Origin: an uncultured Roseburia sp.
Lineage (GTDB): Bacteria; Bacillota; Clostridia; Lachnospirales; Lachnospiraceae
Length of the DNA stretch: 58,746 nt
Direction of reading: 5' to 3'
Assembly (NCBI GenBank): GCA_947088675.1
Contig: CAMUHN010000011.1
Location: 1 to 58,746 of the forward strand
Position numbers and translations under genes: made by a program. The notes beneath the pieces are model-generated. The model saw only the letters and a list, made by a program, of their open reading frames with translations. It was not told where the DNA came from and made no database searches. Shown here piece after piece: positions 29,405 to 37,880 of this stretch (positions are counted from its first letter, which is position 1; the number at the start of each line of letters is the position of its first letter).

Positions 29405-31507
29405 CTATTCCGCATTAAAATCGAATCCGATTTCCTCGGCTGCTTTCAGCAGCTTTCTCGGATTGTCGTCATTCATCTGCATAATGCTGCGGTCTGACAA
29501 TTCGATGACACTTGTGACTATCTTATCCGTATAGGGAAGACGAACCGTCTTTTTCTTTAACTGCCTGAACTTTTCCAGAATCTCTATAATCGGATACCCC
29601 TCTTCTTTCAGATAACTTTCTACACAGGAATTAACTGCCGAGGAATACCATTGTATATTTTCATAATCCAGCGCTTTACGTATCTGTTTGAAATTTTTCA
29701 GCGTATGCGTTCTTTCATAAATCGCTTCCATCGCGGTATACAGACTTGTCCAGTATGCTTTTCTGTCCATATTTTTAGACAGGGAATCCTCCGTATTTTT
29801 ATAGCGGTAAATAATTTCTTTCAGATTCCCGATGGAATCCGCCGTAGCAAATAAAACGTCCAGAAAATCAGCATCTTCCAGCATCGGTACATGCTCCCGA
29901 AACCGCAGGTGCTGCTCTTCGATCAGGGAACGGCGCACAATTTTGCTCCAGAGATAACCGCCTATACGGATCAGACGACTTCTCTTTGCATTATTTAATT
30001 CTCCGGTTTCCGTATCCGTTGTATACAAAGTAAGCGATTCTTTCTTGTCAAATACAAATCCGCCGTCTACCATATCGTAGTCGCCCTCTTTTGCTTTCGC
30101 ATACAGTTTTTCATACATCTGCACATCCGGCAGATCGTCTGCATCGACAAATCCGATATATTCCCCTGTGGCCAGATCAAGTCCGAGATTTCTGGCGCCT
30201 CCGGCTCTTCTGTTCTCCGGAGAAGCAATGACGCGGACTTTCTGCGGATACTGTCTCTGGCATTCCAGCAGAATACTAAGGCTGTTGTCTGTGGAACAAT
30301 CGTCCACAAAAATAATCTCGATATCCTCCAAAGTCTGATGCACCAGATTCCCGATGCATCCGGAAAACTGCTCCGACGCATTATAGACCGGCACAATCAC
30401 AGATACCTTTTTCGGCGGCATTCCTTCGTTTAAATAGTCGTAGTAAGACAATGTACCTGCCAGCTGCTTCTCAACAATCGAAAGCGCAACATCGGACACC
30501 GGAAATTCCAAAAAATAATCTTTTCCCGCCTCTCTTGCATTTTTTCCGTGTTCCCTCACCAGTTTACAGATATTTTTATAGTGTTCCGTCAGAACCGGCA
30601 TCTGGTTGGTAAAGTCAAGCAGTCCCGAAACGCCGGCCTTTCTCTCCTCGTGCATGATAAACAGAAGCTGTTCGAGCACAGGAATTTCACCACGGATATC
30701 TGAGATCTGTTCCCTGATATCCGGACGCAGTTTCAGATATCCGTAAAACAATTCTTTCGCCTGGTCAATATCGCCGCTTTGCATCAACGCTGTAATTGCC
30801 TGTTTAAATTCAACCGTTTCGGCTTTCTCCGCCGTGATGCCGATCCTGCATGCATACGCGTTTAATTTCCTTGCCCTGACCCAGACATAGAGCAGTACTT
30901 CCGATAAAAATCCAAACAACCGCTTATGGTACATATCATAGGAAGAGACATCTATCTTATCTCCGATTTCTAAAAAAACAGGAAAAAGCCATGCGCAATA
31001 CTCGTCAAACAGTTCTTTTTTACAGACCATCAGATTCCCATAGCAGCATTTGTCATCTTCCATCACCTCTTCAAAAGCTGCATAATCATCCGGATAAAGC
31101 ATCTGAATTGCATCCGCCACTGCATTTAACTCGGCGATGCTGTGCGCTCTCGCATAATTTTCCCTGTTTGTACCGCCGGAAGACGGCAAATCCGAAATCA
31201 TCAGGTCATACTCCTCTAAAATGCGCTGATAGTCGGATGCAGACATGATCATTCCGTCTTCATTTAAAAAGTAACGCCTGTAATGGCAGATTCCGATTAT
31301 ATCCGCCTCTGTTTCATTCTTCCAGATCCAATAAATACCGGTCAGTTCCCCATAAAATTCGTTTAAATCCGAAATATTATCCCCGGTATCATCTCCCAAA
31401 AATCCAAGATCTTCTGAAACGGCCCTGCCAACCTGCATCGGAACATACACCGAGTCCTGCGGCGGTGTAAAAGCTCTGTGCGTCATCGTGTATATTTTGA
31501 TATCCAT
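29405..31507 (-). CDS. DUF4422 - GT2 two-domain glycosyltransferase
   Basis: 700 aa. The N-terminal ~240 residues are a DUF4422 domain (MDIKIYTMTHRAFTPPQDSV, YWIWKNETEADIIGICHYRRYF), which occurs in capsule and exopolysaccharide transferases. Residues ~365-600 are a GT2 domain: KKVSVIVPVYNASEQFSGCI, IIFVDDCSTDNSL, RRAGGARNLGLDLATGEYIG and the metal site FVDADD. Having two catalytic-type domains suggests it adds two sugars or a repeat. GGAG precedes the ATG. Linkage unknown. Confidence 0.85.
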   Translation of the reverse strand: MDIKIYTMTHRAFTPPQDSVYVPMQVGRAVSEDLGFLGDDTGDNISDLNEFYGELTGIYWIWKNETEADIIGICHYRRYFLNEDGMIMSASDYQRILEEYDLMISDLPSSGGTNRENYARAHSIAELNAVADAIQMLYPDDYAAFEEVMEDDKCCYGNLMVCKKELFDEYCAWLFPVFLEIGDKIDVSSYDMYHKRLFGFLSEVLLYVWVRARKLNAYACRIGITAEKAETVEFKQAITALMQSGDIDQAKELFYGYLKLRPDIREQISDIRGEIPVLEQLLFIMHEERKAGVSGLLDFTNQMPVLTEHYKNICKLVREHGKNAREAGKDYFLEFPVSDVALSIVEKQLAGTLSYYDYLNEGMPPKKVSVIVPVYNASEQFSGCIGNLVHQTLEDIEIIFVDDCSTDNSLSILLECQRQYPQKVRVIASPENRRAGGARNLGLDLATGEYIGFVDADDLPDVQMYEKLYAKAKEGDYDMVDGGFVFDKKESLTLYTTDTETGELNNAKRSRLIRIGGYLWSKIVRRSLIEEQHLRFREHVPMLEDADFLDVLFATADSIGNLKEIIYRYKNTEDSLSKNMDRKAYWTSLYTAMEAIYERTHTLKNFKQIRKALDYENIQWYSSAVNSCVESYLKEEGYPIIEILEKFRQLKKKTVRLPYTDKIVTSVIELSDRSIMQMNDDNPRKLLKAAEEIGFDFNAE

Positions 31508-31523
31508 CGGTTTTTCTCCATTC

Positions 31524-33977
31524 TCACCTTTGCTCTATAATTTCCAGCAGCTGTGCTGTGCGCACGTCCCACGTATGTTCCTTAAGCGCTCTCTTTTGCC
31601 CACAGGCTGCAATCTTTGCCATTTTCTCCGGATGCCCCAACAGATACCTGATCTGCTCCGCTAACTGCTTTGGTCTTTGCAAATCGAACAGAATCAGTTC
31701 TTTCTGATCTTTCAGGTTCTCGTTTAGATACCAGCTCCGGTCCGATGCGGCAACGGCCCCGCAAAGCATAATATTTGCAATGCGTTCCGTAAAACCGCCC
31801 TTGTGCCAGGACATAATATTGAGTGATATTTTGGAATTTTTCCAGACCTTCAGACTTTCCTCCACACTCACTGCATCATGTAAGATCAAATTGGGATTGG
31901 CAGCCAGAGGGCACTTTCTCCAGCTCTCTCCATAGACATGAACCGGTATCCCCTCTCTCAACAAAATACGTATGACTTTTTCCCTGTAATATGTCATAAT
32001 TGCAAAGCAAACCTGTTTCATATCAAACAAAACACTCTTAAATGCCTCCCTGTCCAACGAAATCCGGTAATAGGCAAGAGCCTGCTCAAATGCCTCCTCC
32101 GCGCGCAGATTCGGCTGTTTTTTCATAATCAAAAGAAATCGGTTTGCCAGATACCGCTCGTCTGTCTTTGTATTTCTGATAAACAGGAGCCTTTCTCTGT
32201 AATCATGCCAGGTTCCGATAAAAGTCACATCAAGGCTTCGCGCGGCCATATCCGGGACTTTTTCAATGGTATCTCCACTCACAATACCTGCCGGCGGCAG
32301 AACATAACACTTTTTTACCTCTCTCTCAAAGTATGTCTGAATAAATTCCTGATAATCTCTGCCATGCGTCAATACATAGTAATCCTGCGGGCCATTTTCC
32401 AGATGCTCTTTCATCCATAACGGATGGTCAAAGATAAAATGATATTTCGGCCCATAGATGGAATCATGCAGATTTTTTCCGTTCTGAAATTTGACGCCAA
32501 ACAGATAGGTCTGAAAACCGATGACTGCCTTAAAGGTACGTCCGCAAAGACTTAAGAGCCCCTGCACGCCGCGGCTCGCCTCATCATAAACCTCCACCTG
32601 TTCTCCCGCCGCACGCAGCGAAGCGATCAGCCGCCCTGCAAAATCGTTTAATACATTATAACAGATCGTATCGCCTTTATATACAAGGATCGGACTTATT
32701 TTCTCCAGATGCCTGTGATATTCCTCTCCGCGTGAGAGCATCTGTTCCAGACAGGCTGTCCCGTCGTCAAACCGCCCCAGCTGCCTGGCTTCTTCTAACA
32801 GCGTTTCTGTCTTTGTCAGAAAACTCCCGTCTTTCTGCAGCCGCTCACTTTCATAGGCAAGCAAAAAACATTTTTTTTGAAATGCTGCCCATGACTGCCG
32901 CGCCTCCTGCTCTTTTTGCTTCCGTCTTTTTTCAAAAATCGGATTCCACTGCTGTATGCGGCCTTTCTGAAGCAGGGCGGAATACTGCTCCATACAGCGC
33001 ACTCGTTCCTCCCCGGTAAGCGTCTCTCCAAACATATCTGTTAAAAGCCCGACATCCGCTTTCCACAGATATGGATTATCAAAAGAATTACCTGCATATA
33101 CTGCAAGATCCTCTTTCATCTGCAGATAAACCGATTCGGGGATCATCTTCCACTCCAGGAACATGCCAAGCAGATTCATTACCGCATGGCTTTTTAAAAA
33201 CTTTGCCAAAAGCTCCGCCGGCATCTGTTCCGTCAGTCCGCGCGCCTGATATTCTTCCATCAGAATGGTCTGCATTTTCATACTCTGCATAAAATTCTGC
33301 TCATCCGGATGTTTTGTACTGGATTCGGCACGCTCCACATAGTGATAGAAACTTTCTTTACAGATATAATAACTTTTGATCTCTGTATTCATCAGAGACT
33401 GCCAGAAATTATCCTCATACAGCGTGCCTTCCGGAAAAAAGATGCCGCGTTCTCTCACAAAATCAGTGCGGTAGATTCTCGCCGCAAATGTCACGGCAGT
33501 CCCTGACAAAATCAGCTGCTTTCTTTTTTCCGGGGTATCTACCTCCTCATAAGTCCGCTGCGGCAGACAGTCGCTGACACTTCTTACACTGCCATCTGCA
33601 GAATCAACAAAATAGCCGCCTCCAACCATCGTACAGCCGAATTTTCTGGCTGCATCATACAGTTTTTTATACATATCGGGTTCCACAAAGTCGTCCGCAT
33701 CAAGAAATCCAAGATATTCTCCTGTCGCATAAGACATACCGGCATTGCGCGCCGCACCCTGCCCGCTGTTTTTATCGAGGTTAACAATAAGCACACTGTC
33801 CGGACATATCGCCTCCACCGCAAGCAGCGCTTCATAGGTGCGGTCGGTGGAACCGTCGTTTACAAAAATAAATTCCAGTTCTTCCCTGCCGATCGTCTGG
33901 GCTATCAGCGATTTGGCACAACGCGCAATGGTATCCTGTGCATTGTAACATGGGATTACAATACTGACTTTTTTCAT
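31524..33977 (-). CDS. GT2 - CgeB-like two-domain glycosyltransferase
   Basis: 817 aa, the largest gene of the island. Residues 1-~220 are GT2 (MKKVSIVIPCYNAQDTIARC, FIFVNDGSTDRTYE, GQGAARNAGMSYATGEYLGF, metal site LDADD). A helical middle carries a coiled-coil-like KRRKQKEQEARQSW. From ~590 a second domain (DVTFIGTWHDYRERLLFIRN, ILLREGIPVHVYGESWRKCP, ISLNIMSWHKGGFTERIANI) aligns with the C-terminal half of 17297-18493. A sigma-28-like promoter (34027-34054) sits 50-77 bp upstream, and GGGGGT precedes the ATG. Confidence 0.83.
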   Translation of the reverse strand: MKKVSIVIPCYNAQDTIARCAKSLIAQTIGREELEFIFVNDGSTDRTYEALLAVEAICPDSVLIVNLDKNSGQGAARNAGMSYATGEYLGFLDADDFVEPDMYKKLYDAARKFGCTMVGGGYFVDSADGSVRSVSDCLPQRTYEEVDTPEKRKQLILSGTAVTFAARIYRTDFVRERGIFFPEGTLYEDNFWQSLMNTEIKSYYICKESFYHYVERAESSTKHPDEQNFMQSMKMQTILMEEYQARGLTEQMPAELLAKFLKSHAVMNLLGMFLEWKMIPESVYLQMKEDLAVYAGNSFDNPYLWKADVGLLTDMFGETLTGEERVRCMEQYSALLQKGRIQQWNPIFEKRRKQKEQEARQSWAAFQKKCFLLAYESERLQKDGSFLTKTETLLEEARQLGRFDDGTACLEQMLSRGEEYHRHLEKISPILVYKGDTICYNVLNDFAGRLIASLRAAGEQVEVYDEASRGVQGLLSLCGRTFKAVIGFQTYLFGVKFQNGKNLHDSIYGPKYHFIFDHPLWMKEHLENGPQDYYVLTHGRDYQEFIQTYFEREVKKCYVLPPAGIVSGDTIEKVPDMAARSLDVTFIGTWHDYRERLLFIRNTKTDERYLANRFLLIMKKQPNLRAEEAFEQALAYYRISLDREAFKSVLFDMKQVCFAIMTYYREKVIRILLREGIPVHVYGESWRKCPLAANPNLILHDAVSVEESLKVWKNSKISLNIMSWHKGGFTERIANIMLCGAVAASDRSWYLNENLKDQKELILFDLQRPKQLAEQIRYLLGHPEKMAKIAACGQKRALKEHTWDVRTAQLLEIIEQR

Positions 33978-34026
33978 AGCTGACCCCCGTTCTTTCCTGA
34001 TGTTTCTTATTATAGCTATTTATATT

Positions 34027-34054
34027 ATATCGGCATAAACAGCCGTTTTCTTTA
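34027..34054 (-). promoter_or_regulatory. Sigma-28-like promoter inside the glycosyltransferase island
   Basis: Minus strand: -35 TAAA (34051-34054, overlapping the stop codon of the upstream gene), 16-bp spacer, -10 GCCGATAT (34027-34034). The -10 box is closer to consensus than those of flagellin, flaG and flgM in this window. The spacer is one base longer than the usual 15. It would bring 33977-25081 under flagellar control. Confidence 0.55.
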
Positions 34055-35233
34055 TTTTTTGGCAAAATTATCAAATACAATCTCTATGATCTGCGGAACG
34101 ATCACTTCATAGCTGTAATCCGTCCGGACAGCTCTCTGTCCGTTTTCCGCTATTTCAATCCTCTCCTTCTCATGAGAGAGGTAATACTCTGTCTTCGCGA
34201 GCAGATCCTCTCTGCTCTCAAAATAGACATAATGCTCATTCGCATTGAAATGACGAAAGAAATCCGCCTGATAATTGGTAAGCAGAAAACCTCCGCAGTT
34301 TAAAATATCCATACACCGCAGCGGAATCCCGGAAGATATACTGCGCAGTGTAATATTCAGATTAATCTTGCTGTTTGCAAACACGTAAGGCATTTCGGTA
34401 TAATAATCAGCCGTACCCATATTTGCAGCCTTTGCGACAGGCGCATTGCGGTCAATGGTATATAATTTTAATGAAAATCGTTCTGCCACCGCATTTAATA
34501 ATTCGATTCTCTCCAACTGCGTAATTTTTCTGTCTATAAAATAGTTCGCAAACACATATTCCAGCGTCTGGACCCCATAGCGGTCCAGCTGATATCCCGA
34601 CGCTTTCTGCATATCAGAAATAACAGCCGGCGTCAGCACATCCTCAATAAAATGATAACCATATACTTTGCGCTGTGCATCCATAATTCCTTCCAGATAT
34701 CCGCGCGTATAATCGCTGACCCCGTCCAGTCTTCCATAAAAATCATGGTCCTCATGATAAAGCGTACCGACAAATGACACGTCAGCCTTGTAACGCAGCA
34801 AATCCTTCGGCCGTTTCTGCAGAACATTTCGTATCCGATTGGGATTTACCGGCAGCGGCAGATAATAAACCGTAGTAATTCCCTCTTTCTGCAATCTTGC
34901 CGCAAGCTCGCTGTCAAAAATAAAAACAAAATTGCAGGGATTAATAATCGTATATGAAAAAACCGCTACCTGCGGACTGTCATATATAATGGAGAGATAC
35001 GGAATATTATGACGTTTACACCCCTCCGACATCAGCGGATAGTAATTAAACGAAAAGGCAAAATCCGCATCCTTAACTGCCAGATCAAAAGCTTCGTCAA
35101 ACGACGCATCCTTTCTCTCTGTATAATGATCATGAAAAAAAGAGAGCACTTCCATTCCCAGCATGGAAAATGTCTCTAATATATCCGCTTTTCCAAAGCA
35201 GGGCCAATCCAGATATAAAACTTTTTTTGCCAT
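34052..35233 (-). CDS. CgeB/DUF3880-type glycosyltransferase
   Basis: 393 aa. N-terminal MAKKVLYLDWPCFGKADILE and DFAFSFNYYPLMSEGCKRHN; middle DVSFVGTLYHEDHDFYGRLD; C-terminal SGIPLRCMDILNCGGFLLTN followed by EKERIEIAENGQRAVRTDYS. It resembles most closely its neighbour 35246-36421 (shared LEGIMDAQRKVYGYHFID pattern), which suggests tandem duplication. AAAGGGA precedes the ATG; the gap from the upstream gene is 12 bp. Substrate unknown. Confidence 0.83.
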   Translation of the reverse strand: MAKKVLYLDWPCFGKADILETFSMLGMEVLSFFHDHYTERKDASFDEAFDLAVKDADFAFSFNYYPLMSEGCKRHNIPYLSIIYDSPQVAVFSYTIINPCNFVFIFDSELAARLQKEGITTVYYLPLPVNPNRIRNVLQKRPKDLLRYKADVSFVGTLYHEDHDFYGRLDGVSDYTRGYLEGIMDAQRKVYGYHFIEDVLTPAVISDMQKASGYQLDRYGVQTLEYVFANYFIDRKITQLERIELLNAVAERFSLKLYTIDRNAPVAKAANMGTADYYTEMPYVFANSKINLNITLRSISSGIPLRCMDILNCGGFLLTNYQADFFRHFNANEHYVYFESREDLLAKTEYYLSHEKERIEIAENGQRAVRTDYSYEVIVPQIIEIVFDNFAKK

Positions 35234-35245
35234 AATGTCCCTTTC

Positions 35246-36421
35246 TCATAGTCCAAATGCCTGTTCCATCATCCGACTCACACGAATCGGATACGTATGG
35301 CATTTCCTTACTTTTTCATAACCCTGATCTGCAATTTCTTTTCGTCGTTTCTCATGTTCCAGATAATAGGCGCATTTTTCGATAAGTTCTTCCTGGCTGG
35401 AATATGTTTCAATTTCCTCGCCAACCGTAAAATACTCCGGAATTTCGGACTGAAAATTTGTCAGACAAAACCCTCCGCAGCCAAGGATATCCCAGATTCG
35501 AAGCGGAAGTGCACTGCGAATGGATTTAGCCGTCATATTTAAATTGATGCGGCTGTGATGAAATATAAGCGGCATCTCTGTCAGTGTCTTTGCAAAACCT
35601 CTCGGGTGAATATCCGGAAGCATTGAAGTATCGCTACCGGTATACAACTGCACATGAAAAATTTTTGAAACTGCAGAAAGCATACGCTGCCGCTCAAGCG
35701 CTGTAATCCCTGATGCAAGATAATATTGCGATACCAGCATACGGTCTGTCTGTGCATCCGCATATGGCAGCGAGAGGAAATCTTTTGTATTTTGCTTAAA
35801 TTCCGAAATGATCTTTTCCGTCAGTACAGTATCTATAAAATAATAACCATATACCTTTAATTGCGCCTCCATTAACCCCTGCAAATATCCCGCAAGATAT
35901 CCGCTGTGCGTAAATTGATCAAACGGACATTTCTCGGTATAGAGCGATCCAACAAATGTGATATCCGATTGAAAACGTATTTTTTCTTTTTCTGACACAG
36001 CTGCAATGACAGCCTGTTTCTGTTCCGTATTGACAGCCAGCGGAAGATAAAAAATATTTTGAGGGTTCATCGGAGCAATCTCATCATATAAGACACGGTC
36101 AAATAAAAAAACACGGTTCCAGGGAAGACGTATGGAAGCGGCATATAATTCCGTCACCGGAGAATCCACAATCCAACAGAGATAACGAATTTTTAAGATA
36201 TTACAGACTTCAGCCAGAAATGGATAAAAGTTTATGCTGAACACAAAATCATGCGGCTGATCCATCAGGATACGGCTTACCAGATTCACACCCTGTTCCG
36301 GTGTAAAATTTTTGTTTTTTATTTCTTCCGTGATTTCCGTCACCTGAAATCCAAATTCCATAAACGTGGAAAGCATATCCGGCTCACAGATGCTTCCATA
36401 TCGGTAAAACAGTACATTCAT
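35246..36421 (-). CDS. CgeB/DUF3880-type glycosyltransferase
   Basis: 391 aa, first gene of the 36421-25081 series. N-terminal MNVLFYRYGSICEPDMLSTF, HDFVFSINFYPFLAEVCNIL; middle DITFVGSLYTEKCPF; C-terminal SALPLRIWDILGCGGFCLTN and EKRRKEIADQGYEKVRKCHT. No strong ribosome binding site is seen close to the ATG (AAAGG is 14 bases away). It is adjacent to the flagellin terminator and divided from it only by a palindromic repeat and a promoter. Confidence 0.83.
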   Translation of the reverse strand: MNVLFYRYGSICEPDMLSTFMEFGFQVTEITEEIKNKNFTPEQGVNLVSRILMDQPHDFVFSINFYPFLAEVCNILKIRYLCWIVDSPVTELYAASIRLPWNRVFLFDRVLYDEIAPMNPQNIFYLPLAVNTEQKQAVIAAVSEKEKIRFQSDITFVGSLYTEKCPFDQFTHSGYLAGYLQGLMEAQLKVYGYYFIDTVLTEKIISEFKQNTKDFLSLPYADAQTDRMLVSQYYLASGITALERQRMLSAVSKIFHVQLYTGSDTSMLPDIHPRGFAKTLTEMPLIFHHSRINLNMTAKSIRSALPLRIWDILGCGGFCLTNFQSEIPEYFTVGEEIETYSSQEELIEKCAYYLEHEKRRKEIADQGYEKVRKCHTYPIRVSRMMEQAFGL

Positions 36422-36478
36422 AATCTTTGTTATGCCTTTCCCTGTCGTCTTAAAGGTTATTTTTTCTCTTATTTTTCT

Positions 36479-36507
36479 ATTATATCATGTTTCCCATTTT
36501 GAGTAAA
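36479..36507 (-). promoter_or_regulatory. Promoter of the 36421-25081 glycosyltransferase series
   Basis: Minus strand: -35 TTTACT (36502-36507), 17-bp spacer, perfect -10 TATAAT (36479-36484), about 50 bp before the first start codon. Confidence 0.65.
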
Positions 36508-36601
36508 CCATTTTCCCGTTCCGCTTTTTCAATCGAGCAGGAAATCCGTTACTGTTTACTCAGTTTCAGTGGCAGATAAAAATCCATGCAAAATTTTTTT
36601 A

Positions 36602-36655
36602 TCTTGCAGGAAAGACACTTTCACGCTTTAGCATAACGAGGTCTTTCCTGTCAAA
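36602..36655 (-). repeat. Palindromic repeat, family B, copy 5 (diverged)
   Basis: TCTTGCAGGAAAGAC pairs with GTCTTTCCTGTCAAA; the core is 10 bp. The minus-strand interior (AGGAAAGACC, GTTATGC, GAAAGT) still aligns with the copy at 15947-16003. It immediately follows the flagellin terminator. Confidence 0.75.
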
Positions 36656-36656
36656 T

Positions 36657-36688
36657 AAAAAAAGAACCGGCGAACCGGTTCTTTTTTT
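36657..36688 (-). terminator. Flagellin terminator
   Basis: GAACCGG-CGAA-CCGGTTC (36664-36681) with A/T runs of about seven on each side, 25 bp after the flagellin stop codon. The symmetric runs would let it work in both directions. Confidence 0.9.
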
Positions 36689-36713
36689 ATTATGTTTGTG
36701 TCTGTCAGACAAA

Positions 36714-37673
36714 TTAACCAAGGATGGATAATACGCCCTGTGTAGACTGATTTGCCTGTGCAAGCATTGACTGACCAGCCTGTGCGAGGATGTTGTTCTT
36801 CGTGTACTCAACCATCTCGTCTGCCATGTCTGTATCACGAATCTGGGATTCAGCTGCCTGTGTATTCTCAGCGGTTGTATCCAAGTTAGCGATTGTGTGC
36901 TCCAGACGGTTCTGAACAGCACCAAGAGTAGATCTCATAGCAGATACTTTCTCGATCGCTGCCTGTACGAATGTCATAGCGTTACCAGCGTTAGAGAATG
37001 TGGAAACGTTAATCTCATTGTAAAGAGCAGTTGTTGTTGTAACAGATGCAGATACTTTCGAGAATGAAGTATTGCCTGCTGAGTTAACTTTACCTGATGA
37101 TGTAGAGTTAACCTTTGTAGAGCCGACTTTCATTGTTGTGATGGAGTTAGCATTTGTTGTACCTGTTGCAAATAATTTACCGCAGGACATAGCTGTGATA
37201 GATACGGAAATCTTCTGCTGAGCCAAAGCACCAACCTGTAAGTTCTTTCCTGTGAAAGAGCCGTCTAACAGGTTCTGTGTGTTGAACTGTGTTGTAGAAG
37301 AAATACGGTTGATCTCAGATGCTAACTGGTTCATCTCAGCCTGGATTGCGTTACGATCAGATGTCGTATTTGTGTCGTTTGCTGCCTGTGTAGCGAGCTC
37401 ATTCATACGCTGTAAGATAGAATGTGTCTCGTTTAATGCACCCTCAGCTGTCTGAATTAAGGAAACGCCGTCCTGTGCATTAGAAGAAGCTTTGTTCAGA
37501 CCACGGATCTGATTTCTCATCTTCTCGGAAATTGTTAAGCCTGCTGCATCATCTGCTGCACGGTTTACTTTGTAACCAGAAGATAATTTCTCTGTGGATT
37601 TCGCCTGCTGACCAGTTGTGATACCTAACTGTCTGTTAGAGTTCATTGCCTGCAAATTGTGCTGTACTACCAT
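36714..37673 (-). CDS. Flagellin
   Basis: Major filament protein, 319 aa (fliC/hag type). D0/D1 N-terminal residues 1-~140 (MVVQHNLQAMNSNRQLGITT, SSGYKVNRAADDAAGLTISE, LQRMNELATQAANDTNT) and C-terminal ~235-319 (STLGAVQNRLEHTIANLDTT, ending QANQSTQGVLSILG). The conserved TLR5-contact segment is at 87-97. The short central part (~165-225) is very rich in Ser and Thr and holds an unusual Cys164; it offers many O-glycosylation sites. Export is by the flagellar type III system, so there is no signal peptide. It has a sigma-28 promoter, a long leader with CsrA sites and its own terminator. Confidence 0.97.
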   Translation of the reverse strand: MVVQHNLQAMNSNRQLGITTGQQAKSTEKLSSGYKVNRAADDAAGLTISEKMRNQIRGLNKASSNAQDGVSLIQTAEGALNETHSILQRMNELATQAANDTNTTSDRNAIQAEMNQLASEINRISSTTQFNTQNLLDGSFTGKNLQVGALAQQKISVSITAMSCGKLFATGTTNANSITTMKVGSTKVNSTSSGKVNSAGNTSFSKVSASVTTTTALYNEINVSTFSNAGNAMTFVQAAIEKVSAMRSTLGAVQNRLEHTIANLDTTAENTQAAESQIRDTDMADEMVEYTKNNILAQAGQSMLAQANQSTQGVLSILG

Positions 37674-37681
37674 AATATATT

Positions 37682-37713
37682 CCTCCTTGAATATGTCGCA
37701 GCTTCCATGCTGC
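37682..37713 (-). promoter_or_regulatory. CsrA-binding sites in the flagellin leader
   Basis: Minus-strand RNA: GCAGC-AUGGAA-GCUGC (37698-37713) is a 5-bp stem with a hexaloop carrying AnGGA, the high-affinity CsrA motif. A second GGA is the Shine-Dalgarno AAGGAGGA (37681-37688), nine bases away. This is the arrangement known for Bacillus hag, and csrA and fliW lie 4.3 kb upstream in the same window. Confidence 0.75.
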
Positions 37714-37823
37714 CTTATTTATTGATGGGTAACAAAGATGCCACTCATCAAATATGCTATCATCACAGCCGTACGCTCTGTAAATCTTTCACTTTGAAGT
37801 AACTCTTTGTTTACTTACTTTAT

Positions 37824-37850
37824 ATATCGGATGAACGCTCCGATACTTTA
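37824..37850 (-). promoter_or_regulatory. Sigma-28 promoter of flagellin
   Basis: Minus strand: -35 TAAA (37847-37850), 15-bp spacer, -10 TCCGATAT (37824-37831). The predicted leader is ~140 nt. The -10 lies in a 7-bp inverted repeat, TATCGGA-N7-TCCGATA. Confidence 0.85.
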
Positions 37851-37880
37851 GTAAAAATTTTAATTTTTTTCAAAAAATAA

